64,000 nucleotides of DNA from Lachnospiraceae bacterium (GCA_029006155.1 JAQXGF010000027.1:62001-126000), one strand, 5' to 3'; positions 35,635 through 45,629 are shown, counted from the first letter of the stretch. Notes: a model not told the origin generated them from the sequence alone. Translations and numbers: made by a program.

Positions 35635-36534
35635 TTGGAATATCAGGAGTTTGTAGAGCAGGTAAAGCAGAAGGTGGAAGAGCGGGCCGAAGCAGGGAGC
35701 AAAGTAAATGTCAGCCGGATTTTGAAAAACAATCTGGAGCCGGTCGATGGCCTGACGATTCTGCATCGGGGAGAAAATGTAGCACGCGCGATCTGGCTGA
35801 ATCCACTGTATCAGAAGTATGAGTATGGAGTTCCGGTGGAGCGGATTGCGGAGGAGATTCTGGAATATCACAAAAAGGAACGGCAGGAAGGCATCTGTGA
35901 TCTGTCCTTTTATACGGATTTTTCAAAAGTGCAGGATCACATCGCCTGTAAGCTGATTCATTACGGGATGAACCGGGCACTGCTGGAGGAAGTACCGCAC
36001 CGCGCATTTCTGGATCTGGCAGTGGTCTATTATTATCGGGTGGAGGACGACCGTTTTGGCAATGCAAGTATTCTCGTGAAAAATGATCACATGCGGATCT
36101 GGCATACCGATCCGGAGACGTTGCATGCACTTGCCATGCGCAATACGCCTCGCCTGTTGCCGTACGAACTTACGGACATTCTGGAACTGATCCGGCAGAT
36201 TTCCGAGGCGGACCTTGGAATGCTTCAGCAGGAGCTTCCGATGTATGTGCTGACGAATACGGAAAAAAGCTTTGGCGCTTCTGCAATCCTCTTTCCTGCA
36301 ATTCTGCAGGCGGTCCGTGCACGATTGCAGTCCGATTATTATGTCCTGCCAAGCAGCATTCATGAGTGTATCATTATCCCATCGGATGAACAGCTGGATC
36401 CGGAGGCGTTGCATGAAATGGTAAAAGAGATTAACGAAGAGCACGTGGCGCCGGAAGAGCTGCTCGGCGATTCTGTCTACCGTTACAGTCAGAAGAAGCA
36501 GCGTCTGGAGATCGTATATTCGGCGGAGCAATGA
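35635..36534 (+). CDS. DUF5688-family protein
   Basis: A cytoplasmic protein of about 300 residues resembling DUF5688 proteins, which are common in Lachnospiraceae and have no known function. It shows an N-terminal LEYQEFVEQVKQKV helix, a middle AVVYYYRV and a C-terminal ILFPAILQAVR-SDYYVLPSSIHE segment with an EVL/IIIP pattern. I prefer the TTG at 35635 (AAAGGTGG 6 nt upstream) to the ATG at 35602, because relatives as I recall them start near the (L/N)YQEF motif. It appears monocistronic. Confidence 0.7.
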   Translation: MEYQEFVEQVKQKVEERAEAGSKVNVSRILKNNLEPVDGLTILHRGENVARAIWLNPLYQKYEYGVPVERIAEEILEYHKKERQEGICDLSFYTDFSKVQDHIACKLIHYGMNRALLEEVPHRAFLDLAVVYYYRVEDDRFGNASILVKNDHMRIWHTDPETLHALAMRNTPRLLPYELTDILELIRQISEADLGMLQQELPMYVLTNTEKSFGASAILFPAILQAVRARLQSDYYVLPSSIHECIIIPSDEQLDPEALHEMVKEINEEHVAPEELLGDSVYRYSQKKQRLEIVYSAEQ

Positions 36535-36626
36535 CACCTGGTCGGATAAAGAAAAGCAAATGCCCACATGGATAGCGGGTAAACAAAATTAAATAATTAA
36601 AATATATAAAAATTATCAGAAAACAC

Positions 36627-36655
36627 TTTACATTTCAAAAAACTTGTGCTAGTAT
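36627..36655 (+). promoter_or_regulatory. tRNA-Arg promoter
   Basis: TTTACA (36627-36632) and TAGTAT (36650-36655) are 17 bp apart, about 17 bp before the tRNA. Confidence 0.65.
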
Positions 36656-36672
36656 ATATCAGTATCTCAAAA

Positions 36673-36745
36673 GCACTTGTAGCTCAGGGGATAGAGCAGT
36701 GGTTTCCGGTACCACGTGCCGGGGGTTCGAATCCCTCCAAGTGCG
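36673..36745 (+). tRNA. tRNA-Arg (anticodon CCG)
   Basis: A complete cloverleaf: acceptor GCACTTG/CAAGTGC, D-arm AGCTCAGGGGATAGAGC, anticodon stem GTGGT-TTCCGGT-ACCAC giving anticodon CCG (reads CGG), and T-arm GGGGGTTCGAATCCCTC. CCA is not encoded. The intrinsic terminator at 36753 follows within 10 nt. Confidence 0.96.
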
Positions 36746-36752
36746 CTGATAT

Positions 36753-36795
36753 AAAGGTGGAAGATCTAATGTTATGTTAGTCTTCCACCTTTTCC
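36753..36795 (+). terminator. Terminator after tRNA-Arg
   Basis: A 12-bp stem AAAGGTGGAAGA / TCTTCCACCTTT with trailing T. Confidence 0.88.
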
Positions 36796-36892
36796 TTGTA
36801 TCAGGATAGTGATATTCATCGGCAAAGCTGCGAAGCTATGTGCTCGCAGCAGTTCTGAGGAAAAGAAGAAAAGAAAAAGAGGAAGTTTGTGC

Positions 36893-36961
36893 ATGACGCT
36901 TGGACAACGTTTAATCCCGATCTTAGATCCGGTTCTGACTGCATTCGTAACGGAAAATTGA
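36893..36961 (+). CDS. Possible 22-residue small protein upstream of pnuC
   Basis: The frame MTLGQRLIPILDPVLTAFVTEN has AGAGGAAG about 7 nt upstream and ends 22 bp before the pnuC start. It could be an upstream regulatory peptide or chance. No family recognised. Confidence 0.25.
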   Translation: MTLGQRLIPILDPVLTAFVTEN

Positions 36962-36983
36962 TTATGAATGTAAGGAGAATATG

Positions 36984-37676
36984 ATGAACAATCCAATAAA
37001 AAACCTGACGAAGAAGGAATGGGGGCTGTGGCTTGGTTCACTGGCTGTCGTGATCGCCTCCAATCTGTTATCCGGTGAAGTTGATTTACTGACGCTGATT
37101 GCAGCGTGCATTGGTATCACGTCACTGATTTTTGCAGCAAAAGGGAACGTGTGGGCACAGATTCTGATGATTCTGTTCAGCATTTTGTATGGGATTATTT
37201 CATGGCGGTTTCGGTACTGGGGAGAGATGATTACTTATCTTGGGATGTCTCTTCCGATGGCAGTCTGGTCAATGATTACATGGCTGAAGCATCCGTCTGA
37301 AAATGGGGCGGAGGTCGAGATCCAGAAGCTGACAAAGAAGCACATTGCGGGACTTCTGTTTTTCGGAACCGTAACGACACTGGTTTTCTATTTCATATTA
37401 CGTTTTCTGGATACGCCGAATATCGTATTCAGTACGATTTCGATTACCACAAGCTTTCTGGCTGCTTCCCTGACGATGCTGCGCACTTCTTATTATGCGC
37501 TGGGCTATGCGTCCAATGATATTGTGCTGATCGTCTTGTGGGTGTTGGCATCCGTAGAGAATCCGGCCTATATACCGGTGGCGGTCAATTTTATGATTTT
37601 CTTTTTTAATGACCTGTATGGATTTATCAGCTGGAAGAAGCGGGAAATGCAGACGGAAAAAATATTTTCGATGTAG
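36984..37676 (+). CDS. pnuC: PnuC-type nicotinamide riboside/mononucleotide transporter
   Basis: A membrane protein of about 230 residues with seven hydrophobic segments. Sequences typical of PnuC are ILFSILYGIISWRFRYWGEM near residue 75 and the C-terminal NDIVLIVLWV...YIPVAVNFMIFFFNDLYGFISW. PnuC proteins facilitate uptake of nicotinamide riboside trapped by NadR/NRK-type kinases; none is visible in the window. The second of two adjacent ATGs is better spaced from AAGGAG. No known NAD riboswitch was recognised in the leader. Confidence 0.9.
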   Translation: MNNPIKNLTKKEWGLWLGSLAVVIASNLLSGEVDLLTLIAACIGITSLIFAAKGNVWAQILMILFSILYGIISWRFRYWGEMITYLGMSLPMAVWSMITWLKHPSENGAEVEIQKLTKKHIAGLLFFGTVTTLVFYFILRFLDTPNIVFSTISITTSFLAASLTMLRTSYYALGYASNDIVLIVLWVLASVENPAYIPVAVNFMIFFFNDLYGFISWKKREMQTEKIFSM

Positions 37677-37683
37677 ACATGGG

Positions 37684-37724
37684 GAACACTCTGGACGTAT
37701 AATCAGTTCAGAGTGTTCTTTTTT
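37684..37724 (+). terminator. pnuC terminator
   Basis: A 10-bp stem GAACACTCTG / CAGAGTGTTC followed by TTTTTT. Confidence 0.9.
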
Positions 37725-37807
37725 AGACCTGAAGTATCCATGCTTGTTCGGTCCGACAGGATGAGAAGGAATGATTCAAAAATAAGAACGGATCGAGGGG
37801 CATTGGT

Positions 37808-40336
37808 ATGGATTATAATACATTTTTAAAAGAGAAAGAGCGGGTAAAAGCGCTGACGGTACAACAGCAAAAGGATTTTTATGAAAAAGTGCTGGAAGAA
37901 GAGCAGCAGGAGAGCAGTGTCCGGCTGCTGGCATACTTTGAATATGCGGCGCTGTTCTACTATGAAGGCGATTTTAGAAAAGCGCGGGAGATTCTGGAGC
38001 CGTTTGCGATCAGCTACCAGAGCTATGCCTATATCCCGGAGATGATCGCCATTTTTAATCTCATGGGGGTCGCTTCCCAGTGTGAGGGGGAATATGTGCT
38101 TTCCCGTTATTTTTACACACTTGCCATGCGAGTCGTAAAAGAGCAGGATGCACGGCACTATTATGCATATGAGTATAATAATATTTCACTGACTTATATC
38201 GCGGAGCAGAATTATGAGGTGGCACTTTAGTATATTGAGAAGGCGGAAGAATGGCTTCCTCAGTCTGACAAAAAAATGGGTTCGTATATTTATCTGAATA
38301 AATCCGATATTTACAATCATTTCAATCGGCTGGATGAAGCGGTGCAGGCATTTGAGACGAGCATCCGGGACTATGATGGGCTTACGTTTTTGCCGGATGA
38401 TACACTGATCTGCGGCGTGGCGCTGTTTTATAAAGTGGGAGACAGGGAAAAATATACGAGCTATGTAAAACAGATACTTGATAAACTGAGCGATATGTAC
38501 CCGTGTGAGTTTATCGATGCATGTCGGGTCGTGTTTGAATGCAGTCTGGATTCTGGAAACTATCCGCTGGCAGAGAAGATCGTTCACAAGATGGACAGCT
38601 ATATGCTGACGCATCCGACCGAAAGCAAAGTGGGGGTGAAGATCGAGCAGCTGAAGTATATGTATGCAAAGACGATCAACGACCGTGATGCGATGCTGGA
38701 GGCGCTGGAAAAGAAAAATGAATACTATGAACAGATCGTCTCGACGCTGGAATATCAGCGCACCGTTTCGATGGATGAGTATCTGGAGACGCATAAACAT
38801 CTGCAGGAGGCAGTGCAGAATGAGATGCAGGCGAACCGCGCCAAGACCCGGTTCCTGGCAAATATGTCTCATGATATCCGCACGCCGATGAATGCGATCG
38901 TAGGCATTACGAATCTCATGGAGCATGCACTGCATGATCCGGGGAAATTAGAAAATTATCTTTCAAAGATGAAGCTGTCCAGCCGGCATCTGCTCGGATT
39001 GATCAATGATCTGCTGGATATGAATAAAATCGAGAGCGGGACAACGCAGTTGCATATAGAGCCGATCCGGCTGGCCGAACAGGTGCAGCAGATTCAGGAT
39101 CTTGTTCGCACACAAATCAATGCGAAGGGACAGCATTTTACGATTTTGACCCGCCATATCCGCCATGAGAACCTGCTTGCGGATGGTGTCCGTCTGCGAC
39201 AGATCCTTTTAAATGTCCTGTCAAATTCGGTTAAATATACTCAGAAAAACGGAACGATTACCCTGGAACTCGAAGAATTTGACAGCACGGCCTCTGACAG
39301 GGCAGCATATCGCTTTACGATTACCGATACGGGAATGGGGATGGATGCGGATCTGGTAGCGCATATTTTTGAACCGTTCAAGCGGGGCGAGGATTCGGTC
39401 ATCAATAAGATTCAGGGGACAGGGCTTGGGATGGCAATTACAAAGAGTATTGTCGATCTGATGGGTGGAACGATCCGGATCGACAGCGAGGTAGATCATG
39501 GGACCTGCGTGACGATTGAGCTGGAGTTTGCCGTCGATCAGAAGGAGGATGCGCATACTGAGCCGCTGAAGCTTTTGTTTCTTTCGAAGGATCGGGAATG
39601 GATGCAGGAGCTTGAGGCAGCTGCAAAGATAAGAGGCATGACTTTTTCCGGTGTGACCGGAGAGGAAGAAGCATGTAAAGTACTGCAGCGTTCGAAGATG
39701 GATGCAGTCCTGTTTTGTGGCGATTTTTGTCATACGGTGACAGCAGGGCGCCTGCGGGAAATCGCATCACCGGATGTGCTCTTTTTAGCTGTGGAAGATG
39801 GCGGACATGGTCAGATGGCCGGACGGCTGAGACAGCGGGGATTTCAGGGGAAAATTGACGGACCGTTTTTCTTTTCCAATGTAGAAAAAGAGGTCAATCG
39901 CATCCGCAGCAACAATGATGGAGAGACGATGGGAGCCGGGACATCGATCCTGAATGGAATGCGTTTTCTCTGTGCAGAGGACAATGAGCTGAATGCGGAG
40001 ATTCTGGAAGCCTCTCTGGAAATCGCAGGTGCATCCTGCTATATATGTGCGGATGGAGCGGAGCTGGTGAAGCGGTTTCAGGCAGCGGCACCAGGAGATT
40101 ACGATGCAATTTTGATGGATATCCAGATGCCGAACATGAACGGCTATGAGGCTTCCGAACGCATCAGGAACGGCGAAAATCCGCTCGGCAGGACGATTCC
40201 GATCATTGCGATGACAGCGAATGCATTTGTGGAGGATGTCAATAACAGTTTTGCAGCCGGTATGGATGCTCATATTTCCAAGCCGATCGATATGGCGGAT
40301 CTGGAAAGCACGATGCGAAGGCTCAGACATATTTGA
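37808..40336 (+). pseudogene. TPR-containing hybrid histidine kinase interrupted by an in-frame TAG
   Basis: Two track ORFs (37808-38230 and 38276-40336) are in the same frame and are separated only by one TAG codon at 38228-38230. The text reads smoothly across it (YNEVAL-stop-YIEKAEEWLP), within a TPR repeat where CAG (Gln) would fit. The whole gene would be 842 codons: TPR-like helices (1-300), HisKA with H355 ([12 protein letters not shown]), ATPase (NVLSNSVKY, TGMGM, GTGLGMAITKS), a degenerate receiver and a C-terminal receiver with D771 (ILMDIQMPNMNG). The kinase half could still be made from the ATG at 38276 if it has an internal start. A sequencing error, a real recent nonsense mutation or suppression are alternatives. 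Confidence 0.8.
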
Positions 40337-40465
40337 CAAAAGCTTTAGGAAAGCTTAATAAAGCCTGCCTTTACTTTTGCGTCTGATTATGCTAAGATTA
40401 ATTCGAATTTACGTGAAATTATATAAAATTCATAAATATTTCAGCACAGAAGGGAGATGCGGACC

Positions 40466-41404
40466 ATGGATGATTTCCGTGAATGGCTTTCCGACAACCT
40501 CCGGTATATTTTACTGGGGCTGGCAGTGATTTTACTGCTCATCATTGCATTTTTTGCGATCAAACTGATCAGGGGGATTGGCGCTCCAAAGACGAGCGAG
40601 CCGGAGACGCAGGCAGTCACAGAGACTGCGACAGAGGCGACAAAGGACGATACGGAGAACAAGCTGGTAAAGGAGGCTGCGGACTCTGAGTTGCAAAAGC
40701 TGGTAGAGCAGTATTATACAGCAGTAGCGGCACAGGATTACGACACGTTACAGAGCATCAGCGAGAGCTTTACCGACGAGGATAAAAAGAAGGTCGAGAA
40801 TGCGTCTGCGATTGAATCCTATAATAACATTGCAGTTTACTCAAAAAAAGGACTGACGGACGGTACTTACATTGTCTACGCGTACTGTGATGCGAAGATT
40901 ACAGGCATTGAGACGATGGCACCGCGGCTCGAAGAGCTCTATGTGCTCACAAATGCGGACGGGAAGCTTGTCTTTGGCGATACAGACAGCAGTCAGGAGC
41001 TGCAGGATTATGTGCTGAAGATGCAGACGGATGCGGATATCCAGGCACTGGTGAAGGATGTCAATGGACTTCTGGATGCGGCGATGCAAAAAGATGCAGA
41101 TCTTGCTTCCTATGTAGAGGCGCAAAAGAACAATCAGAATACGGACAGCACACAGACCGGTGACGGCGATACGAGCGGAGATACCGCGAATGGTGATACG
41201 ACGACCATGCAGGCGACGACCGGCGTGAATGTGCGGGCGGAGGCATCCGCAGATGCAGCGATCAATGGTTCTCTCTATGCTGGTATGCAGGTTGAGGTGC
41301 TCGAGAATCTGGACAATGGCTGGTCTCATATCCGTTATACCGCAGACGGTACGACGATTGAGGGATATGCGATGACGCAGTATCTGGAAGCGGTGCAGAA
41401 CTGA
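40466..41404 (+). CDS. Membrane-anchored protein with C-terminal SH3 domain
   Basis: A protein of about 312 residues with one N-terminal membrane helix (YILLGLAVILLLIIAFFAI, about 13-32) and an outside part. This part has a TETATEATKDD linker, an NTF2-like central region (LVEQYYTAVAAQDYDTLQSI..), an acidic Thr/Asp-rich linker and a bacterial SH3 domain (TTGVNVRAEASADAAINGSL...GYAMTQYL) that typically binds peptidoglycan. The ATG at 40466 is better placed than 40457 relative to AGGGAG. Its role is probably at the cell wall. It is monocistronic. Confidence 0.8.
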   Translation: MDDFREWLSDNLRYILLGLAVILLLIIAFFAIKLIRGIGAPKTSEPETQAVTETATEATKDDTENKLVKEAADSELQKLVEQYYTAVAAQDYDTLQSISESFTDEDKKKVENASAIESYNNIAVYSKKGLTDGTYIVYAYCDAKITGIETMAPRLEELYVLTNADGKLVFGDTDSSQELQDYVLKMQTDADIQALVKDVNGLLDAAMQKDADLASYVEAQKNNQNTDSTQTGDGDTSGDTANGDTTTMQATTGVNVRAEASADAAINGSLYAGMQVEVLENLDNGWSHIRYTADGTTIEGYAMTQYLEAVQN

Positions 41405-41445
41405 GAACGATCCGGCAGGTGACCGGTTTACAGGAAATGACAGAT

Positions 41446-41484
41446 GGGTGGAATGTTTCTAAAGAGAGATATTCCACCCGTTTT
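41446..41484 (+). terminator. Terminator after the SH3-domain gene
   Basis: A 9-bp stem GGGTGGAAT / ATTCCACCC followed by GTTTT. Confidence 0.8.
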
Positions 41485-41674
41485 GTGCCTTCTCATGGTT
41501 GTGAATCAGGCGGGGATGTGATAAGATACTTGCAATGCTGTTTCAAAAGCGGGTCAGTCGGCCATGCGATGGACCATCTTGCAGTTTTGTTGCGGTATCG
41601 CCAATAGTGGCTATAAAAAGCAGGAAGAAAAAACGGCAGAAAAGAGAGAAGAAAAACAGGAAGCAGAGGAAAGT

Positions 41675-42424
41675 ATGACACAGGGATTACGGAAGGCGGC
41701 GGCCGATGGCGCAGTGCGGCTCAATAAATACATCAGCGATGCGGGCGTATGCTCAAGAAGAGAGGCGGACCGGCTGATCGAGACGGGAAAAGTAGAAATT
41801 GACGGAATAGTGGCAACACTCGGCAGCAGGGTAAATCCGGGGCAGCGGGTAAAGGTAAATGGGAAACTCATTTCCAGAGAGGAAGAGATGGTGTTGCTCG
41901 CGGTCAATAAGCCACGCGGTGTCGTCTGTACGACCGATACGCGGTGGGGCGATCAGACGATTTATGAACTTTTGAACTATCCGAAGCGGATTTTTTCGAT
42001 CGGCAGGCTGGACAAGGATTCAGAAGGGTTGCTTCTGATGACGAACAACGGTGATATTCTGAATAAAATCATGCGCGCGGGCAATTATCATGAAAAGGAA
42101 TATGTCGTCACAGTCGATAAAGAGGTCACACCGGAATTCCTGAAAAAGATGTCGGAGGGCATTTATCTGGAAGAACTGGATGTGAAGACGAGACCGTGCC
42201 AGGTAGAAAAGGCCGGCAGCAACAGTTTCCGTATCATACTGACACAGGGACTGAACCGGCAGATCCGCCGTATGTGCAAAGCCTGTCACTATCGGGTGAC
42301 GAAGCTTCGGCGTGTCCGGATCATGAACATCGAGCTTGGCGATCTGCGTCCGGGCGCATATCGGAATGTGAGCCGCAAAGAATATGCGGTGCTGCGGGAG
42401 GCCCTGAAGAACTCAAGAGGGTGA
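41675..42424 (+). CDS. RluF/RsuA-family 23S rRNA pseudouridine synthase
   Basis: This 249-residue pseudouridine synthase opens with an S4 RNA-binding domain (VRLNKYISDAGVCSRREADRLI, about 14-35). The catalytic domain follows, with the aspartate in GRLDKDSEGLLLMTND-type motif (IGRLDKDSEGLL) and GLNRQIRRMCKA, which resembles RluF more than RluB. The precise uridine cannot be assigned. The ATG at 41675 follows AGAGGAAAG; the longer track start is unlikely. ligA begins 86 bp downstream on the same strand. Confidence 0.9.
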   Translation: MTQGLRKAAADGAVRLNKYISDAGVCSRREADRLIETGKVEIDGIVATLGSRVNPGQRVKVNGKLISREEEMVLLAVNKPRGVVCTTDTRWGDQTIYELLNYPKRIFSIGRLDKDSEGLLLMTNNGDILNKIMRAGNYHEKEYVVTVDKEVTPEFLKKMSEGIYLEELDVKTRPCQVEKAGSNSFRIILTQGLNRQIRRMCKACHYRVTKLRRVRIMNIELGDLRPGAYRNVSRKEYAVLREALKNSRG

Positions 42425-42510
42425 ATTGACCCGAAGGAAGTCTGAACGTGGATGCAAGCTTCGCAACAGGTGGCCGACCGGAATGTCGGCATAAAATGAG
42501 GATTGGGAAA

Positions 42511-44463
42511 ATGGAAAAACAGATCGAACGGATGCGGGAGCTCTCTGCCACGCTGCAGGCGGCTTCGAAAGCCTATTATCAGGAAGATAAAGAGATTATG
42601 AGCAATCTGGAGTACGACCGGCTGTATGATGAGCTGGTCGCGCTGGAAAAGGAGACGGGGACCGTTCTGGCGGGCAGCCCGACGGTGACGGTCGGCTATG
42701 AGTCGCTGGAGCAGCTTCCGAAGGAGCGGCATGAGGAGCCGATGCTCTCTCTGGACAAGACAAAAGAAGTGGCGGCACTGGCAGAATTTGCCGGGGACCA
42801 TGAAGTGCTGATGTCATGGAAGCTGGATGGACTGACCGTCGTGCTGACGTATCGCAACGGGGCGCTGGAAAAGGCAGTCACCCGTGGCAACGGAGAGGTC
42901 GGAGAAGTCATCACGAACAATGCGCGTGTGTTCCAGAACATCCCGCTGCAGATTTCCTATCAGGGTGAGCTGATCCTGCGCGGGGAGGCGGTCATCACGT
43001 ACTCAGAATTTGAAAAAATCAATGAGGAGATCGGTGAGGCAGACGGACAGTACAAGAATCCGCGCAATCTCTGCAGTGGCTCGGTCCGTCAGCTGAACAA
43101 TGAGATCACGGCAAAGCGCCATGTGCGGTTCTATGCATTTGCACTTGTACATGCGGATGGTGTGGAGTTTGACAACCTGCGGAGCAATCAGTTCGAGTGG
43201 CTGCGTTCCCAGGGATTTGATGTCGTGGAATATTATCGGGTAAATGCCAGTCAGGTGGCACAGTGCGTAGCCCGGTTTGAGGAGAAGATCCAGCATTACG
43301 ATGTGCCGTCAGATGGGCTGGTCGTGACATACAATGACATCGCCTATGGCCGGTCGCTTGGCCGGACGGCGAAATTTCCGCGGGATTCGATCGCATTTAA
43401 ATGGCAGGATGAGACGCGGGAGACCGTTTTACGTGAGATCGAGTGGAGTCCGTCGCGGACCGGGCTGATCAATCCGGTCGCAATTTTTGATCCGGTGGAG
43501 CTCGAGGGGACGACCGTGAGCCGGGCAAGCGTCCACAATCTGAGCATTATGCGATCACTGCAGCTTGGGCTTGGAGATACGATCACTGTTTATAAGGCAA
43601 ATATGATCATTCCGCAGATCGCGGAGAACCTGACGAAGAGCGGCAATATGCCCATTCCGGAGCACTGCCCGGCATGTGGCGGCAGGACGGAGATCCGAAA
43701 GGTCAATGAAGTCGAGACGCTCTACTGTACAAATGACCGCTGCAGCGCAAAGCGGATCAAGGCGTTTTCACTTTTCGTCAGCCGGGATGCGATGAATATC
43801 GAAGGGCTTTCGGAGGCGACACTGGAGAAGCTGATCGCACGGGGCTTCATTCACAATTTTGCAGATATCTATCATCTTGACCGGTATCGGGCAGAGATCG
43901 TGGAGATGGAAGGATTTGGCGAGAAGTCTTATGCGAATCTCATGGACAGCATTGAAAAATCGCGCACGACGCTGCTCTCAAGAGTCGTTTACGCACTCGG
44001 TATCCCGAATATCGGAGTGGCAAATGCGAAGCTGCTCTGCAAGTTCTTTGATTATGATTTTACAAGGCTTCGGGAGGCGGACGAGGAGGAGATCGCATCG
44101 ATCGAGGGAATCGGTCCGGTCATTGCAGCGTCGGTGGCAGGCTACTTTGCAGATGCGGCCAATGCGGCGGCAGTGGACGAACTGCTCACAGAGCTGACAA
44201 TTGAACGGCCGCAGGCAAATCCGCAGGCAGAGACGCTCACCGGAAAGACATTTGTGATCACCGGCAGTGTGGAGCACTTTGCAAACCGCAGTGAGCTGAA
44301 GGCTTACATTGAGGAGCGCGGAGGAAAGGTGACTGGATCCGTGACAAAGAAGACCGATTATCTGATTAATAATGATACGGCATCTGCTTCCTCGAAAAAC
44401 AAGAAGGCGCGGGAGCTGGGGATTCCGGTGATTTCCGAGGAGGAATTTCTGGGGATGATATAG
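42511..44463 (+). CDS. ligA: NAD-dependent DNA ligase
   Basis: LigA seals nicks in replication and repair. The 650-residue protein has the Ia domain (AYYQEDKEIMSNLEYDRLYDEL), adenylation lysine K104 in SWKLDGLTV, OB fold, a four-cysteine zinc finger (CPACGG...CTNDRC), helix-hairpin-helix repeats and a C-terminal BRCT domain (KTFVITGSVEHF...). The ATG at 42511 with AGGA about 8 nt upstream is chosen; the track start adds 21 unlikely residues. The usual KxDG(I/V/A) contains Leu (KLDGL), a mild variation. Confidence 0.95.
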   Translation: MEKQIERMRELSATLQAASKAYYQEDKEIMSNLEYDRLYDELVALEKETGTVLAGSPTVTVGYESLEQLPKERHEEPMLSLDKTKEVAALAEFAGDHEVLMSWKLDGLTVVLTYRNGALEKAVTRGNGEVGEVITNNARVFQNIPLQISYQGELILRGEAVITYSEFEKINEEIGEADGQYKNPRNLCSGSVRQLNNEITAKRHVRFYAFALVHADGVEFDNLRSNQFEWLRSQGFDVVEYYRVNASQVAQCVARFEEKIQHYDVPSDGLVVTYNDIAYGRSLGRTAKFPRDSIAFKWQDETRETVLREIEWSPSRTGLINPVAIFDPVELEGTTVSRASVHNLSIMRSLQLGLGDTITVYKANMIIPQIAENLTKSGNMPIPEHCPACGGRTEIRKVNEVETLYCTNDRCSAKRIKAFSLFVSRDAMNIEGLSEATLEKLIARGFIHNFADIYHLDRYRAEIVEMEGFGEKSYANLMDSIEKSRTTLLSRVVYALGIPNIGVANAKLLCKFFDYDFTRLREADEEEIASIEGIGPVIAASVAGYFADAANAAAVDELLTELTIERPQANPQAETLTGKTFVITGSVEHFANRSELKAYIEERGGKVTGSVTKKTDYLINNDTASASSKNKKARELGIPVISEEEFLGMI

Positions 44464-44533
44464 GGCCTGTTTTGCTTATTTGTAAAAAGATTCGATAGAG
44501 AAAAGAAAGAACAGAAAGAACAGGAGAAAAGTT

Positions 44534-45466
44534 ATGCCAATTAAAGTACAGAGCGATTTACCTGCAAGAGAAATTCTGGAGCGGGAAAATATATTCGTCA
44601 TGGATGAGAACCGTGCGGTGCATCAGGACATCCGTCCGATCCACATTGCGATTCTGAACCTGATGCCGCTGAAAGAGGATACGGAACTGCAGCTTTTGCG
44701 TTCTCTCTCCAACACGCCGCTGCAGGTCGATGTCACATTTGTAAAAGTGAGCTCACATGAGGCGAAGAATACGTCCACGAGCCATCTGAATAAATTTTAT
44801 GTGGAATTTGACGACATCAAGGATCGCCGTTTCGATGGAATGATCATCACCGGAGCGCCGGTGGAGCTGATGGAATTCGAGGAGGTAGACTACTGGGAGG
44901 AGCTGACCCATATCATTGACTGGACAGAGACGAATGTGACGTCCACGATCTATCTTTGCTGGGCAGCGCAGGCAGGGCTTTACTATCATTATGGACTGCA
45001 GAAGAAGCTGCTGGATCACAAGATGTTCGGCCTGTTCCGGCATCGGGTGCTGAACCGGAAGATTCCGCTCGTGCGCGGCTTTGACGATGAATTTTATGCG
45101 CCACATTCCCGCCACACGGATGTGCCGATCGAGGAGATCCGCAAAGTGAAGGAACTCACGATTCTGGCGGAATCGGAGGAAGCGGGACTGTTTCTTGCGA
45201 TGGCGGACAATGGCCGCAAGATTTTTGTCATGGGGCATCCGGAGTACGACCGCGTGACACTCGATGGAGAATATAAGCGGGATCTCGGAAAAGGACTTCC
45301 GATCGATCTTCCGAAAAATTATTATCCGGACGACAACCCGGACAACAAGCCGCTTCTGATGTGGAGATCCCATGCGAACAATCTGTATACGAATTGGCTC
45401 AATTATTACGTTTACCAGGTAACGCCGTATGACCTGGACGGGACACCGGATTTTTCGCGGATGTAA
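44534..45466 (+). CDS. metA: Homoserine O-acetyltransferase, MetA type
   Basis: MetA acylates homoserine in methionine synthesis. The 310-residue protein has the family core RPIHIAILNLMPLKEDTE, the nucleophile C142 (YLCWAAQAG) and the histidine motif MGHPEYDR. Residue 111 is glutamate (GAPVELMEFE). In studied MetA enzymes Glu111 goes with acetyl-CoA and Gly111 with succinyl-CoA, so this is predicted to be an acetyltransferase despite homology to succinyltransferases. GGAGAAAAGTT precedes the ATG. metQNI follows from its own promoter. Confidence 0.94.
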   Translation: MPIKVQSDLPAREILERENIFVMDENRAVHQDIRPIHIAILNLMPLKEDTELQLLRSLSNTPLQVDVTFVKVSSHEAKNTSTSHLNKFYVEFDDIKDRRFDGMIITGAPVELMEFEEVDYWEELTHIIDWTETNVTSTIYLCWAAQAGLYYHYGLQKKLLDHKMFGLFRHRVLNRKIPLVRGFDDEFYAPHSRHTDVPIEEIRKVKELTILAESEEAGLFLAMADNGRKIFVMGHPEYDRVTLDGEYKRDLGKGLPIDLPKNYYPDDNPDNKPLLMWRSHANNLYTNWLNYYVYQVTPYDLDGTPDFSRM

Positions 45467-45545
45467 GATCACGTTTTGTTTTGCTATAAGAAAAAGTAAT
45501 AGCAAGCCATCCTGTTTTGTGATAAGCCGATTTTCCCCAATTCAA

Positions 45546-45592
45546 TTGACAAATGGAAAGGGAAGTGTTAAGATTCATACCAATCCGATAGG
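45546..45592 (+). promoter_or_regulatory. metQ promoter with imperfect palindrome
   Basis: TTGACA (45546-45551) and TAAGAT (45569-45574) are 17 bp apart. CCAATCCGATAGG (45580-45592), near the start point, is an imperfect palindrome that could bind a sulfur-metabolism repressor such as a CymR-like Rrf2 protein. No S-box (SAM) riboswitch is recognisable. Confidence 0.65.
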
Positions 45593-45629
45593 AATTTAGG
45601 AAAAGAAAACGAAAGAGAGGAAAATGATT

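Noticed and set aside
36795-36983. NAD+ or PreQ1 riboswitch before pnuC
   Set aside because: I could not match a conserved riboswitch core, only a short ORF and a small hairpin.
38228-38230. Pyrrolysine or selenocysteine recoding of the kinase stop
   Set aside because: The codon is UAG with no Pyl genes in the window, and it lies in a TPR helix where Gln fits. A simple nonsense change is more likely.
45467-45629. SAM (S-box) riboswitch before metQ
   Set aside because: The gap is too short and lacks the conserved S-box core; a plain promoter explains it.
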